Shown: one piece after another, positions 25,893-32,925 of the stretch
How the letters are laid out: the number at the start of each line of letters is the position of its first letter
How positions within the stretch are numbered: position 1 is the first letter of the stretch
Source: a virus
Virus record (IMG/VR): IMGVR_UViG_3300012920_000006
Coordinates: 1 to 35,309 of that record
Direction: 5' to 3' (one strand)
DNA: 35,309 bases
Notes under the pieces: model-generated
What the model saw: only the letters and a program-made list of their open reading frames with translations
Database searches by the model: none
What the model was told of the DNA's origin: nothing
Translations under genes and position numbers: made by a program

Positions 25893-26127
25893 TAGTTGGT
25901 TTCTCCTTAATCAGCTTCGCAACTGCATCTGGTGTGAATTGACTGTTGTTTTTTGGAGTAGTCAAGCCAGCCTTGTTGAAAGTGTCTGCAATCTGCCCAA
26001 AACTGAAACCTAGTTTTTTATACTGAATAGCAAGCATTCTGATCTGATAGTCAACTTTCACTTTGAGTTCCTTAAGTTTCTTTTGACTGAAGATAACAGC
26101 GTCAAGACTTTCTTCCTTTGTTATCAT
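25885..26127 (-). CDS. Small helix-turn-helix-like protein
   Basis: It encodes 80 residues. A basic helix (SQKKLKELKVKVDYQIRML) is followed by GFSFGQIADTFNKAGLTTP and FTPDAVAKLI (about residues 40-72). This pattern resembles the DNA-binding tail of serine recombinases and related HTH modules, but no catalytic domain is attached. It overlaps both neighbours (ATGA at 26124-26127; eight bases with ThyX). A role as a DNA-binding accessory or regulator is an inference. Confidence 0.7.
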   Translation of the reverse strand: MITKEESLDAVIFSQKKLKELKVKVDYQIRMLAIQYKKLGFSFGQIADTFNKAGLTTPKNNSQFTPDAVAKLIKEKPTNE

Positions 26128-27467
26128 TTTAGCTTTTCAATTAAGAGCAATAAGCCTTCAATGATTCGCTCGTTTCTTGATAATTCATCGCCTAGCCAGT
26201 CATATCTTTGATTCATTGTATCTATCTTTTTTTGTAGTTCATCAGCTTGAACTTCGTCACTTTTAGGCTTTGTTGGCTGGCCTTGTGTAAAGCTTTTCAG
26301 TCTTTCAATTTCCGCTTCATACGCTTCTTTTTGAAGTTGGCTTAAGCCTTTGTCCTCTTGTTGATTCATGATATTTTCCTTTTGTTCAAGCTCTTGTTTA
26401 AATTGTTCGATTTGACTTTTCAATCTGCCACTTAATGCTAATTGCCCATGTAAGCGACTGCATATATGATTATAAAGTTTTTCTTTGAATGAATCCGAAG
26501 CCCATTCAAAAGGTGTTTGAATATGCTCGCTTTCATTTAAAATAGGATTGATCCAATTCCTAAAGTTGTCCCAGTGCAAGCCCTTGTTGTTTTCAGGCTT
26601 CAAGCAGCCATAAAGATAAGGCTGACTTTTTCCAAGCTTTCTTGAAATGTCTTCAAAAGGTTCACCACTACGAATTGCATCTTCAATCAAAGCTAGTTCG
26701 CTTTTTGAGAATGGCATATCTTCTGAAAGATTGCTTTCGATCTCTGTTGCTTCAAATGTAATCTGTTCTTGCGCCTCTTGCACCCAGCTTAATGGCTCAA
26801 TGTTTTGAGTGATTATTTGTGTGAAGTATTGATCAATCTGATCAGATGTTAAGCCAAGATCAAGATCTTTGACAAACTCCCTCAAGCCATCACATTGACC
26901 TGAGTTCTCATTGTTCTTATGTTGATTTACTGCTTGTTTAATCCGACCAGCAAACTCAATCACGCTTTTTGATTCAGCGATATAATCCCAAAAAAGTTCA
27001 TGCGTCAGCGTCTGATAAGTAATTATGTTGTTATGATTGATTAAAACTTTATAAGCAAAAAAGTGATCACTTGCGTCAAGCCCGTCAGTTGCCAGGTCTT
27101 GAATCACCTTATTGACAAACTCGCTATAAATCCCCAATATCGCCAAACTGCAATTTGCACTTTTTCCCATCTCGATCAGCTGCCAAAGTAAGCCACTTTT
27201 ATGACCATTTGATTGAGATGATCTTTTAATATCATCTCTAATTTTTTTTGAGAATGAGTCGATAGTTGATTCAGACTCTAAAGTTGGAATCCTGTGTGAT
27301 TTCACTTCAATTAGACTGTTTGTGTCACTTTCAATAAAATCAGCAATATATTTAAAGTCTGTGTCTTTAGTTCTATCTAGAATCAAGTCACACAATTCAA
27401 AGTTTTCAGCCATGTTTTTTTCAAACAATAAGCCAATTTGTTGAGAATTGCTCAGTGTTGCATTCAT
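26124..27467 (-). CDS. Candidate PD-(D/E)xK nuclease with HTH and coiled coil
   Basis: It encodes 447 residues with GAGGGAG upstream. Residues 10-60 resemble the start of a PD-(D/E)xK nuclease: GLLFEKNMAE with E16, then YIADF with D43, then SLIEVKSHR giving E54-x-K56. A helix-turn-helix-like region follows (about 252-290: FSKSELALIEDAI, EDISRKLGKSQPYLYG). The last 100 residues are coiled coil (SQIEQFKQELEQKE). It lies between SSB and thyX in the replication block, so DNA repair, recombination or host-DNA attack are options. The nuclease call rests on a short motif and is tentative; no known full-length family is recognised. Confidence 0.7.
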   Translation of the reverse strand: MNATLSNSQQIGLLFEKNMAENFELCDLILDRTKDTDFKYIADFIESDTNSLIEVKSHRIPTLESESTIDSFSKKIRDDIKRSSQSNGHKSGLLWQLIEMGKSANCSLAILGIYSEFVNKVIQDLATDGLDASDHFFAYKVLINHNNIITYQTLTHELFWDYIAESKSVIEFAGRIKQAVNQHKNNENSGQCDGLREFVKDLDLGLTSDQIDQYFTQIITQNIEPLSWVQEAQEQITFEATEIESNLSEDMPFSKSELALIEDAIRSGEPFEDISRKLGKSQPYLYGCLKPENNKGLHWDNFRNWINPILNESEHIQTPFEWASDSFKEKLYNHICSRLHGQLALSGRLKSQIEQFKQELEQKENIMNQQEDKGLSQLQKEAYEAEIERLKSFTQGQPTKPKSDEVQADELQKKIDTMNQRYDWLGDELSRNERIIEGLLLLIEKLK

Positions 27468-27484
27468 GTCTTTTTTTCTCCCTC

Positions 27485-27844
27485 TTAAATCTTTCGTGTT
27501 GGTAGTCTTCGATCAACATCATTGCCTGGCATTGTGCCATCTGCTTTGATCACAGTTTTGATTGATTTCACATTGACATAGAATTGCTTGTCAAAGCTCT
27601 TCAATGCTCCCTCAACAAGTATTGTGTCGCCTTGTTGGGTAGTCTCTGCGAGCATTCGACCAAGTTGGCCAAACACACGAACTTCATGTATTTCAATGTG
27701 CTGCTTAGCTTGTTGATCTTTGTCAACATAGCTTTCAATAGTTCTGACTTTGAATTGCAAGAACTGAGTGTATTTATTCTGTTCGATCTTTGGCGCTTCG
27801 ACAACATCGCCTTGAATCATGATTGTGTTGATGCTTCTCGCCAT
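27485..27844 (-). CDS. ssb: Single-stranded DNA-binding protein
   Basis: It encodes 119 residues forming an OB fold: NTIMIQGDVVEAPKI (strand 1), QFLQFKVRT, EIHEVRVFGQLGRML and GDTILVEGALKSF followed by FYVNVKSIKTV. The canonical acidic tip (DDDIPF-like) of bacterial SSB is absent; the C-terminus is GNDVDRRLPTRKI, so it may not recruit host partners the usual way. It overlaps the upstream small ORF by 71 bp. It should protect single strands during phage replication and RecT-mediated recombination. Confidence 0.9.
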   Translation of the reverse strand: MARSINTIMIQGDVVEAPKIEQNKYTQFLQFKVRTIESYVDKDQQAKQHIEIHEVRVFGQLGRMLAETTQQGDTILVEGALKSFDKQFYVNVKSIKTVIKADGTMPGNDVDRRLPTRKI

Positions 27845-27989
27845 CTGTTATTTCTTTCCTGAGTTTGACAAGCCTCCCAGCGAAATAATCCGCTGACTGT
27901 GCGGCTGTCGGTAAATGTCTATTTTCTGTCCAGAAGTTGTAGTAGATTTGAGCTTGCTCCAGCTCTTGTTTTAGCTTTTCGATACTCAT
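27774..27989 (-). CDS. Small ORF nested between RHH protein and SSB
   Basis: It encodes 71 residues from ATG 27989 (MSIEKLKQELEQAQ), with a short GGA ribosome site. The first 50 residues are a plausible charged helical protein (TAAQSADYFAGRLVKLRKEI). The last part lies inside ssb in another frame and reads like overlap sequence (HNHDSRRCCRSAK). It overlaps RHH upstream and ssb downstream by 71 bp each. It may be a real small helical protein of unknown role, kept partly for translational coupling. Confidence 0.55.
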   Translation of the reverse strand: MSIEKLKQELEQAQIYYNFWTENRHLPTAAQSADYFAGRLVKLRKEITDGEKHQHNHDSRRCCRSAKDRTE

Positions 27990-28125
27990 CAATTCCGATC
28001 CCCAGTAGTATTCTAGCAACCTTTGACAATTGCATTTGTTCAGTCTGTGCAATAGCTGATAAGTCAGCTTTCACTTCTGAACATACTCTAAAACCGATCA
28101 TTTTTAATTGATGTTCTTTATTCAT
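27919..28125 (-). CDS. Ribbon-helix-helix (Arc/CopG-like) regulator
   Basis: It encodes 68 residues. KMIGFRVCSEVKADLSAIA gives a beta-ribbon and first helix; SKVARILLGIGIDEYRK gives the second, the compact RHH pattern. GGGGG lies before the ATG. Upstream are two GTTAAC palindromes 11 bp apart, a helical turn, which could be its operator. Such proteins dimerise and bind short tandem sites, often autoregulating. The targets are unknown. Confidence 0.75.
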   Translation of the reverse strand: MNKEHQLKMIGFRVCSEVKADLSAIAQTEQMQLSKVARILLGIGIDEYRKAKTRAGASSNLLQLLDRK

Positions 28126-28144
28126 GAATTACCCCCGCTATTAT

Positions 28145-28161
28145 GTTAACGCTTTGTTAAC
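28145..28161. promoter_or_regulatory. Tandem GTTAAC palindromes, possible RHH operator
   Basis: GTTAAC occurs at 28145-28150 and 28156-28161, centre-to-centre spacing 11 bp, about 20-36 bases before the RHH gene start at 28125. This same-face repeat is a typical RHH operator layout. Binding is inferred. Confidence 0.45.
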
Positions 28162-28188
28162 AAGGAATAAGACATAAAAATAAAAAAA

Positions 28189-28296
28189 AGCTTATCTATT
28201 CAAGAATTAAGATCTCATACTCAACAAAAGGCTCACAACTAACTAAGTCAAAAATGTTTAACATTAATTAATTAATAAATTGTGAATAGATAAGCT
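28189..28296 (-). repeat. 14-bp perfect inverted repeat with a long loop and T-run
   Basis: AGCTTATCTATTCA (28189-28202) is perfectly complementary to TGAATAGATAAGCT (28283-28296), 80 bases apart, within the 210-base non-coding gap 28126-28336. Read on the minus strand, the second arm is followed by eight T, so the element resembles a long-loop terminator after the helicase loader gene. The AT-rich interior, with ATTAATTAATTAATA, could alternatively be a structured RNA, a protein-binding site or a replication element. No ORF of note lies in the gap. Confidence 0.6.
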
Positions 28297-28336
28297 AGAC
28301 GAACAATTTAAAACAAACTCAAAATAGTTTCAAGAG

Positions 28337-29260
28337 TTATTTCACCCCCCACGCTGACAAGTCTCCGTTGTCCCCTCGTCTATCTCGGCCTTGCATATGA
28401 ATTGGCTTCTTGAACATTGCCTGTAGTCGACTTGCGCCAGCTTTGTTTTTATTCAAAGCTTTGTTGAATAGCTCGTTTGGAGTCAGATTCGTTGTCATGA
28501 CAATACTCAGTTTGCCAGCGGCCCAACGTTCATAGATTCTTTGAATAATGTCAATCGTTGTGGCTTTGAACCATTCAGTCATATTTGCGCCGCCGCCAAT
28601 ACCACCAAACTCGTCAAACAAAAGCAAGTCAACTTTTGCAAGCCACTGATCAAGGGGATTGTCATTATTGCCTTTGAACGTTCTTTTGATTTGATCAATC
28701 AATTGAGTATGAGTTGTAAACATGACTCGATGATCAGAAAACACCGCTTGTCTTGCGAGTGCATAAAGCAATGAAGTTTTGCCATTGCCAGGTGAGCCAT
28801 AAAGATAAATGCTTGGACTGACATCAGCTCTTTGATCTTTTGGAGTGTTCAGCCAAGTCACAAGCGTCTTCACTCTGTCGAATTGCTCTTGAGAGTCAAA
28901 CTCATAGCGGCCTAGATGCATACCGATTGCATCATAGGGTAATTGAAGATCATTCAGCTTTTTCAATCGTCGTCTCGGTCGCTCGCAGTATTTACAAATT
29001 GTTGCAAATCTATTACCCAGTTCACAAACCGAGTAGATAAATCCCTCGCCACATCTTCCACAGTATGGAATCTGTTTAGTTTTGAAGTAAGCTGCGGCTT
29101 GATGGATCATGTCGTGATCTTCAAGATTGTCATGATTCAGATTCCTGAAGTCTTTGAAAACCACCTTTGGCTTTTCTGCTTTTGGCATATTGGCCCGTAA
29201 TCGTTTGAACTCTTCAAGATGTCGAGTGATCTTGTGAACTTCGCTTGCTAAGCTTTTCAT
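28337..29260 (-). CDS. DnaC/IstB-like AAA+ helicase loader
   Basis: It encodes 307 residues from ATG 29260 (MKSLASEVHKI), with AAGGA eight bases upstream; the stop-start gap to the initiator gene is one base. A zinc-finger-like module CGRC...CKYC (C67, C70, C89, C92) precedes a DnaC-type ATPase: Walker A GSPGNGKT (155-162), Walker B DLLLFDE (211-217) and a sensor VMTTNLT. Phage proteins of this type load the host replicative helicase, as lambda P or DnaC does. Its partner is the initiator and origin directly upstream. Confidence 0.88.
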   Translation of the reverse strand: MKSLASEVHKITRHLEEFKRLRANMPKAEKPKVVFKDFRNLNHDNLEDHDMIHQAAAYFKTKQIPYCGRCGEGFIYSVCELGNRFATICKYCERPRRRLKKLNDLQLPYDAIGMHLGRYEFDSQEQFDRVKTLVTWLNTPKDQRADVSPSIYLYGSPGNGKTSLLYALARQAVFSDHRVMFTTHTQLIDQIKRTFKGNNDNPLDQWLAKVDLLLFDEFGGIGGGANMTEWFKATTIDIIQRIYERWAAGKLSIVMTTNLTPNELFNKALNKNKAGASRLQAMFKKPIHMQGRDRRGDNGDLSAWGVK

Positions 29261-29261
29261 G

Positions 29262-29960
29262 TTAATTGTCCTTGTCGTTGTCAGTGTCAATGTCAGTGTC
29301 AGAGTATATGTCAGAGTGAGAAGAAATCAAAAGATCATTCTCCAAATGACCTCCCCAGAGATAAGAGTTACGAACTCCCCAGTCTGAAGCATCTTCATTC
29401 AAAGCAGAATCTTCAATACACTCTTGACCCAGTGTCATGTTTATATATTGATATTTTATTGTAATATTCTCGCTCTCTATTGATAGTGACCTGTTTCCTT
29501 TGTCATTGAGTGACCTATTTTCTTTGTCACTGAGTGACTTAATTCCTTTGTCACCCTGTGACATAGTTTTGATTTCTTCAAGCTTGAAGCTTGGCTTGGC
29601 TTTAGTCTTGCTTTTGTAGCGCTTGATCTTAGTTGCTTTGTACTCTTGGATAAGCTTTATGTTGACTTTCGTCGGTGGTGCTGTCCGCTTTGTAGCTTTG
29701 AATACATCACGCTGAATTAAGCTCAAACTCTCCAGCTTTTGAATTGCCTTGCCAACTGTTGGGAGCGTTAAACCACAGATGTCAGCAAGATCTCTCTGAG
29801 ATACATTCTTGAAGCCTTTTGAGCTTTCCCAAGTTGCCCAGTCAACTCTTGAGAGTATACCGATTAAAACAAGCTTTGCTGATGCTGTGATGTCACGTCG
29901 CTTCATTACCTGAAGACTTAATTGGTCTTTGAGTGCAAGACCGTTCTTTTGTGTAGTCAT
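29262..29960 (-). CDS. Replication initiator, winged-helix, lambda O-like
   Basis: It encodes 232 residues. Residues 15-90 form a winged helix: ASAKLVLIGILSRVDWATW, then SQRDLADICGLTLPTVGKAI (recognition helix) and LESLSLIQRD. A lysine-rich linker follows. Residues about 130-160 are repetitive (SLSDKENRSLNDKGNRSLS) because the gene's centre contains 24-bp DNA iterons. The protein ends in an acidic SDTDIDTDNDKDN tail. Binding iterons inside its own gene and handing over to a helicase loader is the lambda O/P scheme; that functional model is inferred from architecture. GGGAG precedes the ATG. Confidence 0.8.
   Translation of the reverse strand: MTTQKNGLALKDQLSLQVMKRRDITASAKLVLIGILSRVDWATWESSKGFKNVSQRDLADICGLTLPTVGKAIQKLESLSLIQRDVFKATKRTAPPTKVNIKLIQEYKATKIKRYKSKTKAKPSFKLEEIKTMSQGDKGIKSLSDKENRSLNDKGNRSLSIESENITIKYQYINMTLGQECIEDSALNEDASDWGVRNSYLWGGHLENDLLISSHSDIYSDTDIDTDNDKDN
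29439..29562. other. Putative replication origin: iterons plus AT-rich unwinding region
   Basis: On the minus strand three 24-bp repeats lie back to back (29562-29539, 29538-29515, 29514-29491), each beginning with an interrupted palindrome such as GTCACTCAGTGAC followed by AAAG and an A-rich spacer. A fourth partial GTCACT starts at 29490. About 20 bases further on, 29470-29439 is almost pure A/T, suited to strand opening. Iterons beside an AT-rich stretch inside the initiator gene closely parallel lambda ori in gene O. Confidence 0.75.
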
Positions 29961-29987
29961 TTCATTTCTCCCTTATATAGTGAACAA

Positions 29988-30016
29988 GATTTATCACCTC
30001 AACTTCATTTTGTCTA
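29988..30016 (-). promoter_or_regulatory. Leftward promoter of the divergent control region
   Basis: On the minus strand TAGACA (30016-30011) and TAAATC (29993-29988) are 17 bases apart, about 28 bases before the initiator ATG. The -10 is weak by consensus, but the same TGATAAATCTT string occupies the equivalent place in the rightward promoter, supporting both. Confidence 0.5.
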
Positions 30017-30041
30017 CAATTATTTTTTACTACAAAAAAAC

Positions 30042-30070
30042 TTGACTATGCTTTTTTAGTCTGATAAATC
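30042..30070 (+). promoter_or_regulatory. Rightward early promoter
   Basis: TTGACT (30042-30047) and TAAATC (30065-30070) are 17 bases apart, about 40 bases before the first rightward gene. An alternative -10, GATAAA, gives a short 15-base spacer. The AGGAGA ribosome site follows at 30099-30104. Confidence 0.55.
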
Positions 30071-30111
30071 TTCATCATGTTCAACAGATCGCCAGCACAG
30101 GAGAAGCGGTA

Positions 30112-30405
30112 ATGAAAAAACTTACTAACCAAGAAATTAATTTTTTTATCAGTGAAATGCAGCAAATGAAAAAAACAAACGCTCGTTTTTTAAATGCAAG
30201 CGGTCGTAAGCAAGCACACTCTCGTTTTGATTTAAGTCTTGAAGGTGTTGATTATCTTGGTCGTGAAATCAAAGCAAAGCTTTACTGTGATATCTCTTGC
30301 CGCTTCAATCGTTCAACAGCACCAATTTTCATTGATGGCAAAAAGTCAAACATTAAGGGCTTGAAGAAATCTTTACAAGATAAAATGGAGCAAAACAATG
30401 ACTGA
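30112..30405 (+). CDS. Hypothetical first gene of the rightward unit
   Basis: It encodes 97 residues with AGGAGA seven bases upstream. It is basic and probably mixed alpha/beta: MKKLTNQEINFFISEMQQM is a helix, and DLSLEGVDYLGREIKAKLYCDISCRF looks like strands with two cysteines. It overlaps the HTH gene by eight bases. First-position small basic proteins in phage early units are often host-takeover or regulatory factors, but no family is recognised. Confidence 0.72.
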   Translation: MKKLTNQEINFFISEMQQMKKTNARFLNASGRKQAHSRFDLSLEGVDYLGREIKAKLYCDISCRFNRSTAPIFIDGKKSNIKGLKKSLQDKMEQNND

Positions 30406-30640
30406 AGAGAAACGCAAGCAATTAAAATCAATGGTAAGACTGAGCACGCTCGCAGAGCTGTCAGGAACACAGGTTTCTTACTTATCAAGAATACTAAGCA
30501 ATCAATCAAAGCCAAGTTCTGAACTTGCGGAGCAACTCGCAAAGACAGCAAATCAAATTGTACTTGCTCACAAGCTCGCAGAGATCGCCAGCAAGCTTGT
30601 TCTTGATAATGAGTTTACAGCACAAGACTTTTTACAATAA
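30398..30640 (+). CDS. Cro/CI-like helix-turn-helix protein
   Basis: It encodes 80 residues with GGAG seven bases upstream. STLAELSGTQVSYLSRILSN (about residues 16-35) is a classic helix-turn-helix, followed by a KPSSELAEQLA helix of the Cro/XRE type, then a helical C-terminus. It probably represses or tunes the divergent promoters upstream. It is too short to carry a CI-type cleavage domain, so a Cro-like switch or simple autoregulator is more likely than a lysogeny repressor. Confidence 0.77.
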   Translation: MTEEKRKQLKSMVRLSTLAELSGTQVSYLSRILSNQSKPSSELAEQLAKTANQIVLAHKLAEIASKLVLDNEFTAQDFLQ

Positions 30641-30651
30641 GGACAACTGAC

Positions 30652-30822
30652 ATGGACACAACGACACTATCAATTGCAATGCGTATTGAACTACATCGCA
30701 TCAAACATCAAGACAATTATGAAGCTGAGAACGATGATCAAGAACAAGACGACATTGCTCAATATGAAGAAGAACTAAATGCTGAACTCGACAGAAAAGC
30801 AGCAAGAGAACTAAACAACTAA
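30652..30822 (+). CDS. Small acidic hypothetical protein
   Basis: It encodes 56 residues starting MDTTTLSIAMRIELHR, with AAGGA eight bases before the ATG. A short amphipathic helix is followed by an acidic stretch (EAENDDQEQDDIAQYEEE) and a helical end (AELDRKAARELNN). It lies 11 bases after the HTH gene and 14 before the membrane gene, in the same operon. Small acidic phage proteins can act as DNA mimics or inhibitors, but that is only a possibility. Confidence 0.65.
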   Translation: MDTTTLSIAMRIELHRIKHQDNYEAENDDQEQDDIAQYEEELNAELDRKAARELNN

Positions 30823-30836
30823 ACAAGGGCACTGAC

Positions 30837-31121
30837 ATGAATGCTGACAATCAATTAATTGAAGACTTTAAACTTGGCTGCTTAATCGCTTTAATCTTTG
30901 CGCCATTGCTTTTTGCAATGATGAGCTTTGGCGGCTATGCACCAGCTGATGAATGCGCAAATGTGATCAATGGCGGTATGAGTTACACACGAAAGCAAAT
31001 GCTCGTCAATGCTGAACCTACATACAACAACATCAGAGCTTGGTGTGTTGTTAATATAGAGCAATGGCAAGACAAACTTGATGACGCTCGTGATTATCAA
31101 ACAGCTGACTATCAATACTAA
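30837..31121 (+). CDS. Small membrane protein
   Basis: It encodes 94 residues with AAGGG seven bases upstream. A single hydrophobic segment (LGCLIALIFAPLLFAMMSF, about residues 13-31) precedes a soluble part with two cysteines (ADECANVING and IRAWCVVNIEQ). It would be a bitopic inner-membrane protein with its bulk outside or inside depending on topology. Two cysteines in the tail suggest a periplasmic disulfide. A superinfection-exclusion role is possible from position in the early unit but unproven. Confidence 0.68.
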   Translation: MNADNQLIEDFKLGCLIALIFAPLLFAMMSFGGYAPADECANVINGGMSYTRKQMLVNAEPTYNNIRAWCVVNIEQWQDKLDDARDYQTADYQY

Positions 31122-31146
31122 TAAAACAATAAAGGGAGAACACAAC

Positions 31147-32244
31147 ATGAAGTCAATTTATATTCCAAATACTCTTGAAGAAGCCAAAGATATTGCAACA
31201 CTTTTAGGTGATGACAAGCCAAAAGACTTGCTTAAATGTCACTCTGCTTTTGGTCATCATTTCAATTTTGATATGGGCCTTGTGTCTACTCAAGCATATT
31301 GTCTAAGAGGCAAGCCAAGCTTGAATGCTGACGCAATGGCTGGCATCTGTCGCAACTCAGGACTTGTTCGTTTCATGCGCATTGCGTCTTGGTCAGCTCA
31401 ACAATGCACAATGGAGTTTGCAAGAACAGATGAGCCAGCTGACATTGTCCACACGTTTCAATACACATTTGAGATGGCGCAAGCGCAAGGATTGACCAAC
31501 AATCGAAACTGGCGTCAAATGCCTTTGCAAATGCTTAGATCAAGAGTCTTGACAATGGGACTTCGTGCGACATTTCCAGACGCTGTTAGTGGTATTTATT
31601 CAGCTGACGAGATCGCAGACAACACAAACATGAGTGATGACGAGCGAGCGCAAATCAGCGCTGACTCACTTGGTGAAGAGATCAACGTTAAGCAGCCAGC
31701 ACCAAAGCGTCAAGCACCGAAGCGTCAAGCACCAAAGCAAGAGCAAGCACCGCAGCAAGCGCAAAAAAAAACTGAAGTAAAAGCTGAAGCCAAGACAGTT
31801 TGGTCATTCAGTAACGAGCAAGAGTTTTGGGACGTAATCGACGAGCATAATATTTCAAGAGAAGCGGCCCAGGGCCGATTGAATCGACAGAAGCTTGATC
31901 CAGCAGACATGACTCCTGAAGAACTTGAAGACGCTTTTTACAGCTTCATCAAGCATGATGTCATTCGTAGAAGCTGGTCAGATTTTACGAATTGGTGGCT
32001 TCATGAAAACAAGGAAGCGGTCGATGGTGTTCACGCTGGCTTTGTCGCACAATACCCAAAGCTTGCAGACTGTCCTCCTGACGTTTATGGCCCTCGAATC
32101 TGTGAACCCGCTTACGCTGAGCTTATCGCTGAACTTGATCGAATACCGGACGAGTACATGAATGAAGCTCAAAGACTGATGGTGTACATGAAGAAAAACG
32201 ACTGGAACAAAGTCAACGAGTTCTTTGACCTATGTTTCAATTGA
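31147..32244 (+). CDS. RecT-like single-strand annealing protein
   Basis: It encodes 365 residues from ATG 31147 (MKSIYIPNTLEE), chosen because GGGAGA lies seven bases before. RecT-family features are LNADAMAGICRNSGLVRFMRI (about 59-79) and, after a strand region, NWRQMPLQMLRSRVLTMGLR with ATFPDAVSGIYSADEI (about 120-155). A Pro/Gln/Lys linker with repeated APKRQ units (about 181-205) leads to a helical C-terminal domain of unknown role. It anneals homologous strands in recombination; SSB and the candidate nuclease may be partners, but no adjacent exonuclease gene is seen. Its end overlaps the convergent deaminase gene by 15 bp. Confidence 0.82.
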   Translation: MKSIYIPNTLEEAKDIATLLGDDKPKDLLKCHSAFGHHFNFDMGLVSTQAYCLRGKPSLNADAMAGICRNSGLVRFMRIASWSAQQCTMEFARTDEPADIVHTFQYTFEMAQAQGLTNNRNWRQMPLQMLRSRVLTMGLRATFPDAVSGIYSADEIADNTNMSDDERAQISADSLGEEINVKQPAPKRQAPKRQAPKQEQAPQQAQKKTEVKAEAKTVWSFSNEQEFWDVIDEHNISREAAQGRLNRQKLDPADMTPEELEDAFYSFIKHDVIRRSWSDFTNWWLHENKEAVDGVHAGFVAQYPKLADCPPDVYGPRICEPAYAELIAELDRIPDEYMNEAQRLMVYMKKNDWNKVNEFFDLCFN

Positions 32245-32676
32245 GACAAGCTTGACGTTGTTTTCATGTAAATATGATAGTCCTGAGCTTGTCCGCTGCG
32301 GACAATACACTTTGACAATGCCAGCGTGATGAATTGCTTTTGCACACATTAAACAAGGATCACAATTAACAATAAGCCACTTTCCAAGTGTTGAATTACC
32401 TGTCCTTGTAGCGTTTAGAATAGCGTTCATTTCTGCATGATGACAGCCAATGTCATTCTGTGCTCCGCTTTCAATTGCTTGTTCATCACGCTTGCAAGTT
32501 GCGCCTCCGCAAAAGTGATTTAGGCTTCCTCTTGGTGTGCCGTTATATCCCTCACTGATGATGACATTAGTCAAAGGGTCAATGATGATTGCGCCCACTT
32601 TGCGACGTGGGCAAGGAGAGCTTGAAGCGATCAATTCACACTGTTGAATGCGAACTTTTAAATGCTTGTCTTTCAC
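32230..32676 (-). CDS. dCMP deaminase
   Basis: It encodes 148 residues from a GTG start at 32676 that overlaps the upstream stop (GTGA). Zinc and catalytic residues are in HHAEMNAI (H80, E82) and CDPCLMCAK (C108, C111), with an SEGYNGTPRG substrate loop (41-50). It converts dCMP to dUMP, the substrate for ThyX. It is the last gene of the leftward unit, far from thyX, and its end overlaps the recT-like gene on the other strand. An additional Cys cluster (NHFCGGATCKRDE) matches the extra zinc site of phage T4-type enzymes. Confidence 0.93.
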   Translation of the reverse strand: MKDKHLKVRIQQCELIASSSPCPRRKVGAIIIDPLTNVIISEGYNGTPRGSLNHFCGGATCKRDEQAIESGAQNDIGCHHAEMNAILNATRTGNSTLGKWLIVNCDPCLMCAKAIHHAGIVKVYCPQRTSSGLSYLHENNVKLVSIET

Positions 32677-32921
32677 TGTTGATTGATTAACAACGTCAGT
32701 TGCGTTTCAAGCCTGGCATTGCTTTCAACGAGCTGATTAAGCTTTGTGTTGATTTCATTCAATTGCGCATCGACATTTGAAGCACGAGTTTCAAGAGATT
32801 TGATCTGTTGCTTCATCTGTCCAAGCTCTTCAGCTTTTGAAGCTTTGTCTTTTACAGTTGAGAACCAAAAAGCCGCAAGCGCTAAAAGTTGACCAATGTC
32901 AATTGGATTCATGCTGTCCAT
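32673..32921 (-). CDS. Membrane-anchored coiled-coil protein
   Basis: It encodes 82 residues from ATG 32921 (MDSMNPIDIGQLL); a further in-frame ATG nine bases in is possible. A hydrophobic segment (LLALAAFWFSTV) is followed by a long coiled coil (EELGQMKQQIKSLETRA to the end). This layout resembles an inner-membrane spanin or holin accessory, but no outer-membrane lipoprotein partner is evident. It is translationally coupled to the deaminase (GTGA). The function is unassigned. Confidence 0.68.
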   Translation of the reverse strand: MDSMNPIDIGQLLALAAFWFSTVKDKASKAEELGQMKQQIKSLETRASNVDAQLNEINTKLNQLVESNARLETQLTLLINQQ

Positions 32922-32925
32922 AATT

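Larger units (their letters stand above)
29986..30072. repeat. 11-bp inverted repeat in the divergent control region, putative operator pair
   Basis: AAGATTTATCA (29986-29996) and TGATAAATCTT (30062-30072) are exact reverse complements. Each overlaps the -10 area of the promoter that points away from the centre, so one repressor bound to both would shut both units. The HTH protein at 30398-30640 is a candidate binder. The remaining 29961-30111 sequence is A/T-rich with no other feature seen. Confidence 0.6.

Noticed and set aside
25885-26127. Serine recombinase or integrase remnant
   Set aside because: Only an 80-residue HTH-like segment is present with no catalytic serine or tyrosine domain nearby; it has intact coupling with its neighbours.
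29277-29330. TGTCAG/TGTCAA hexamer tract as further iterons
   Set aside because: It encodes the alternating SDTDIDTDND acidic tail and has no palindrome or 24-bp period.
21532-30084. TTGTTCA as a genome-wide operator motif
   Set aside because: It appears in control regions but also many times inside genes (for example near 9290 and 10160), so only the local 9-bp inverted repeat near the portal promoter is kept.
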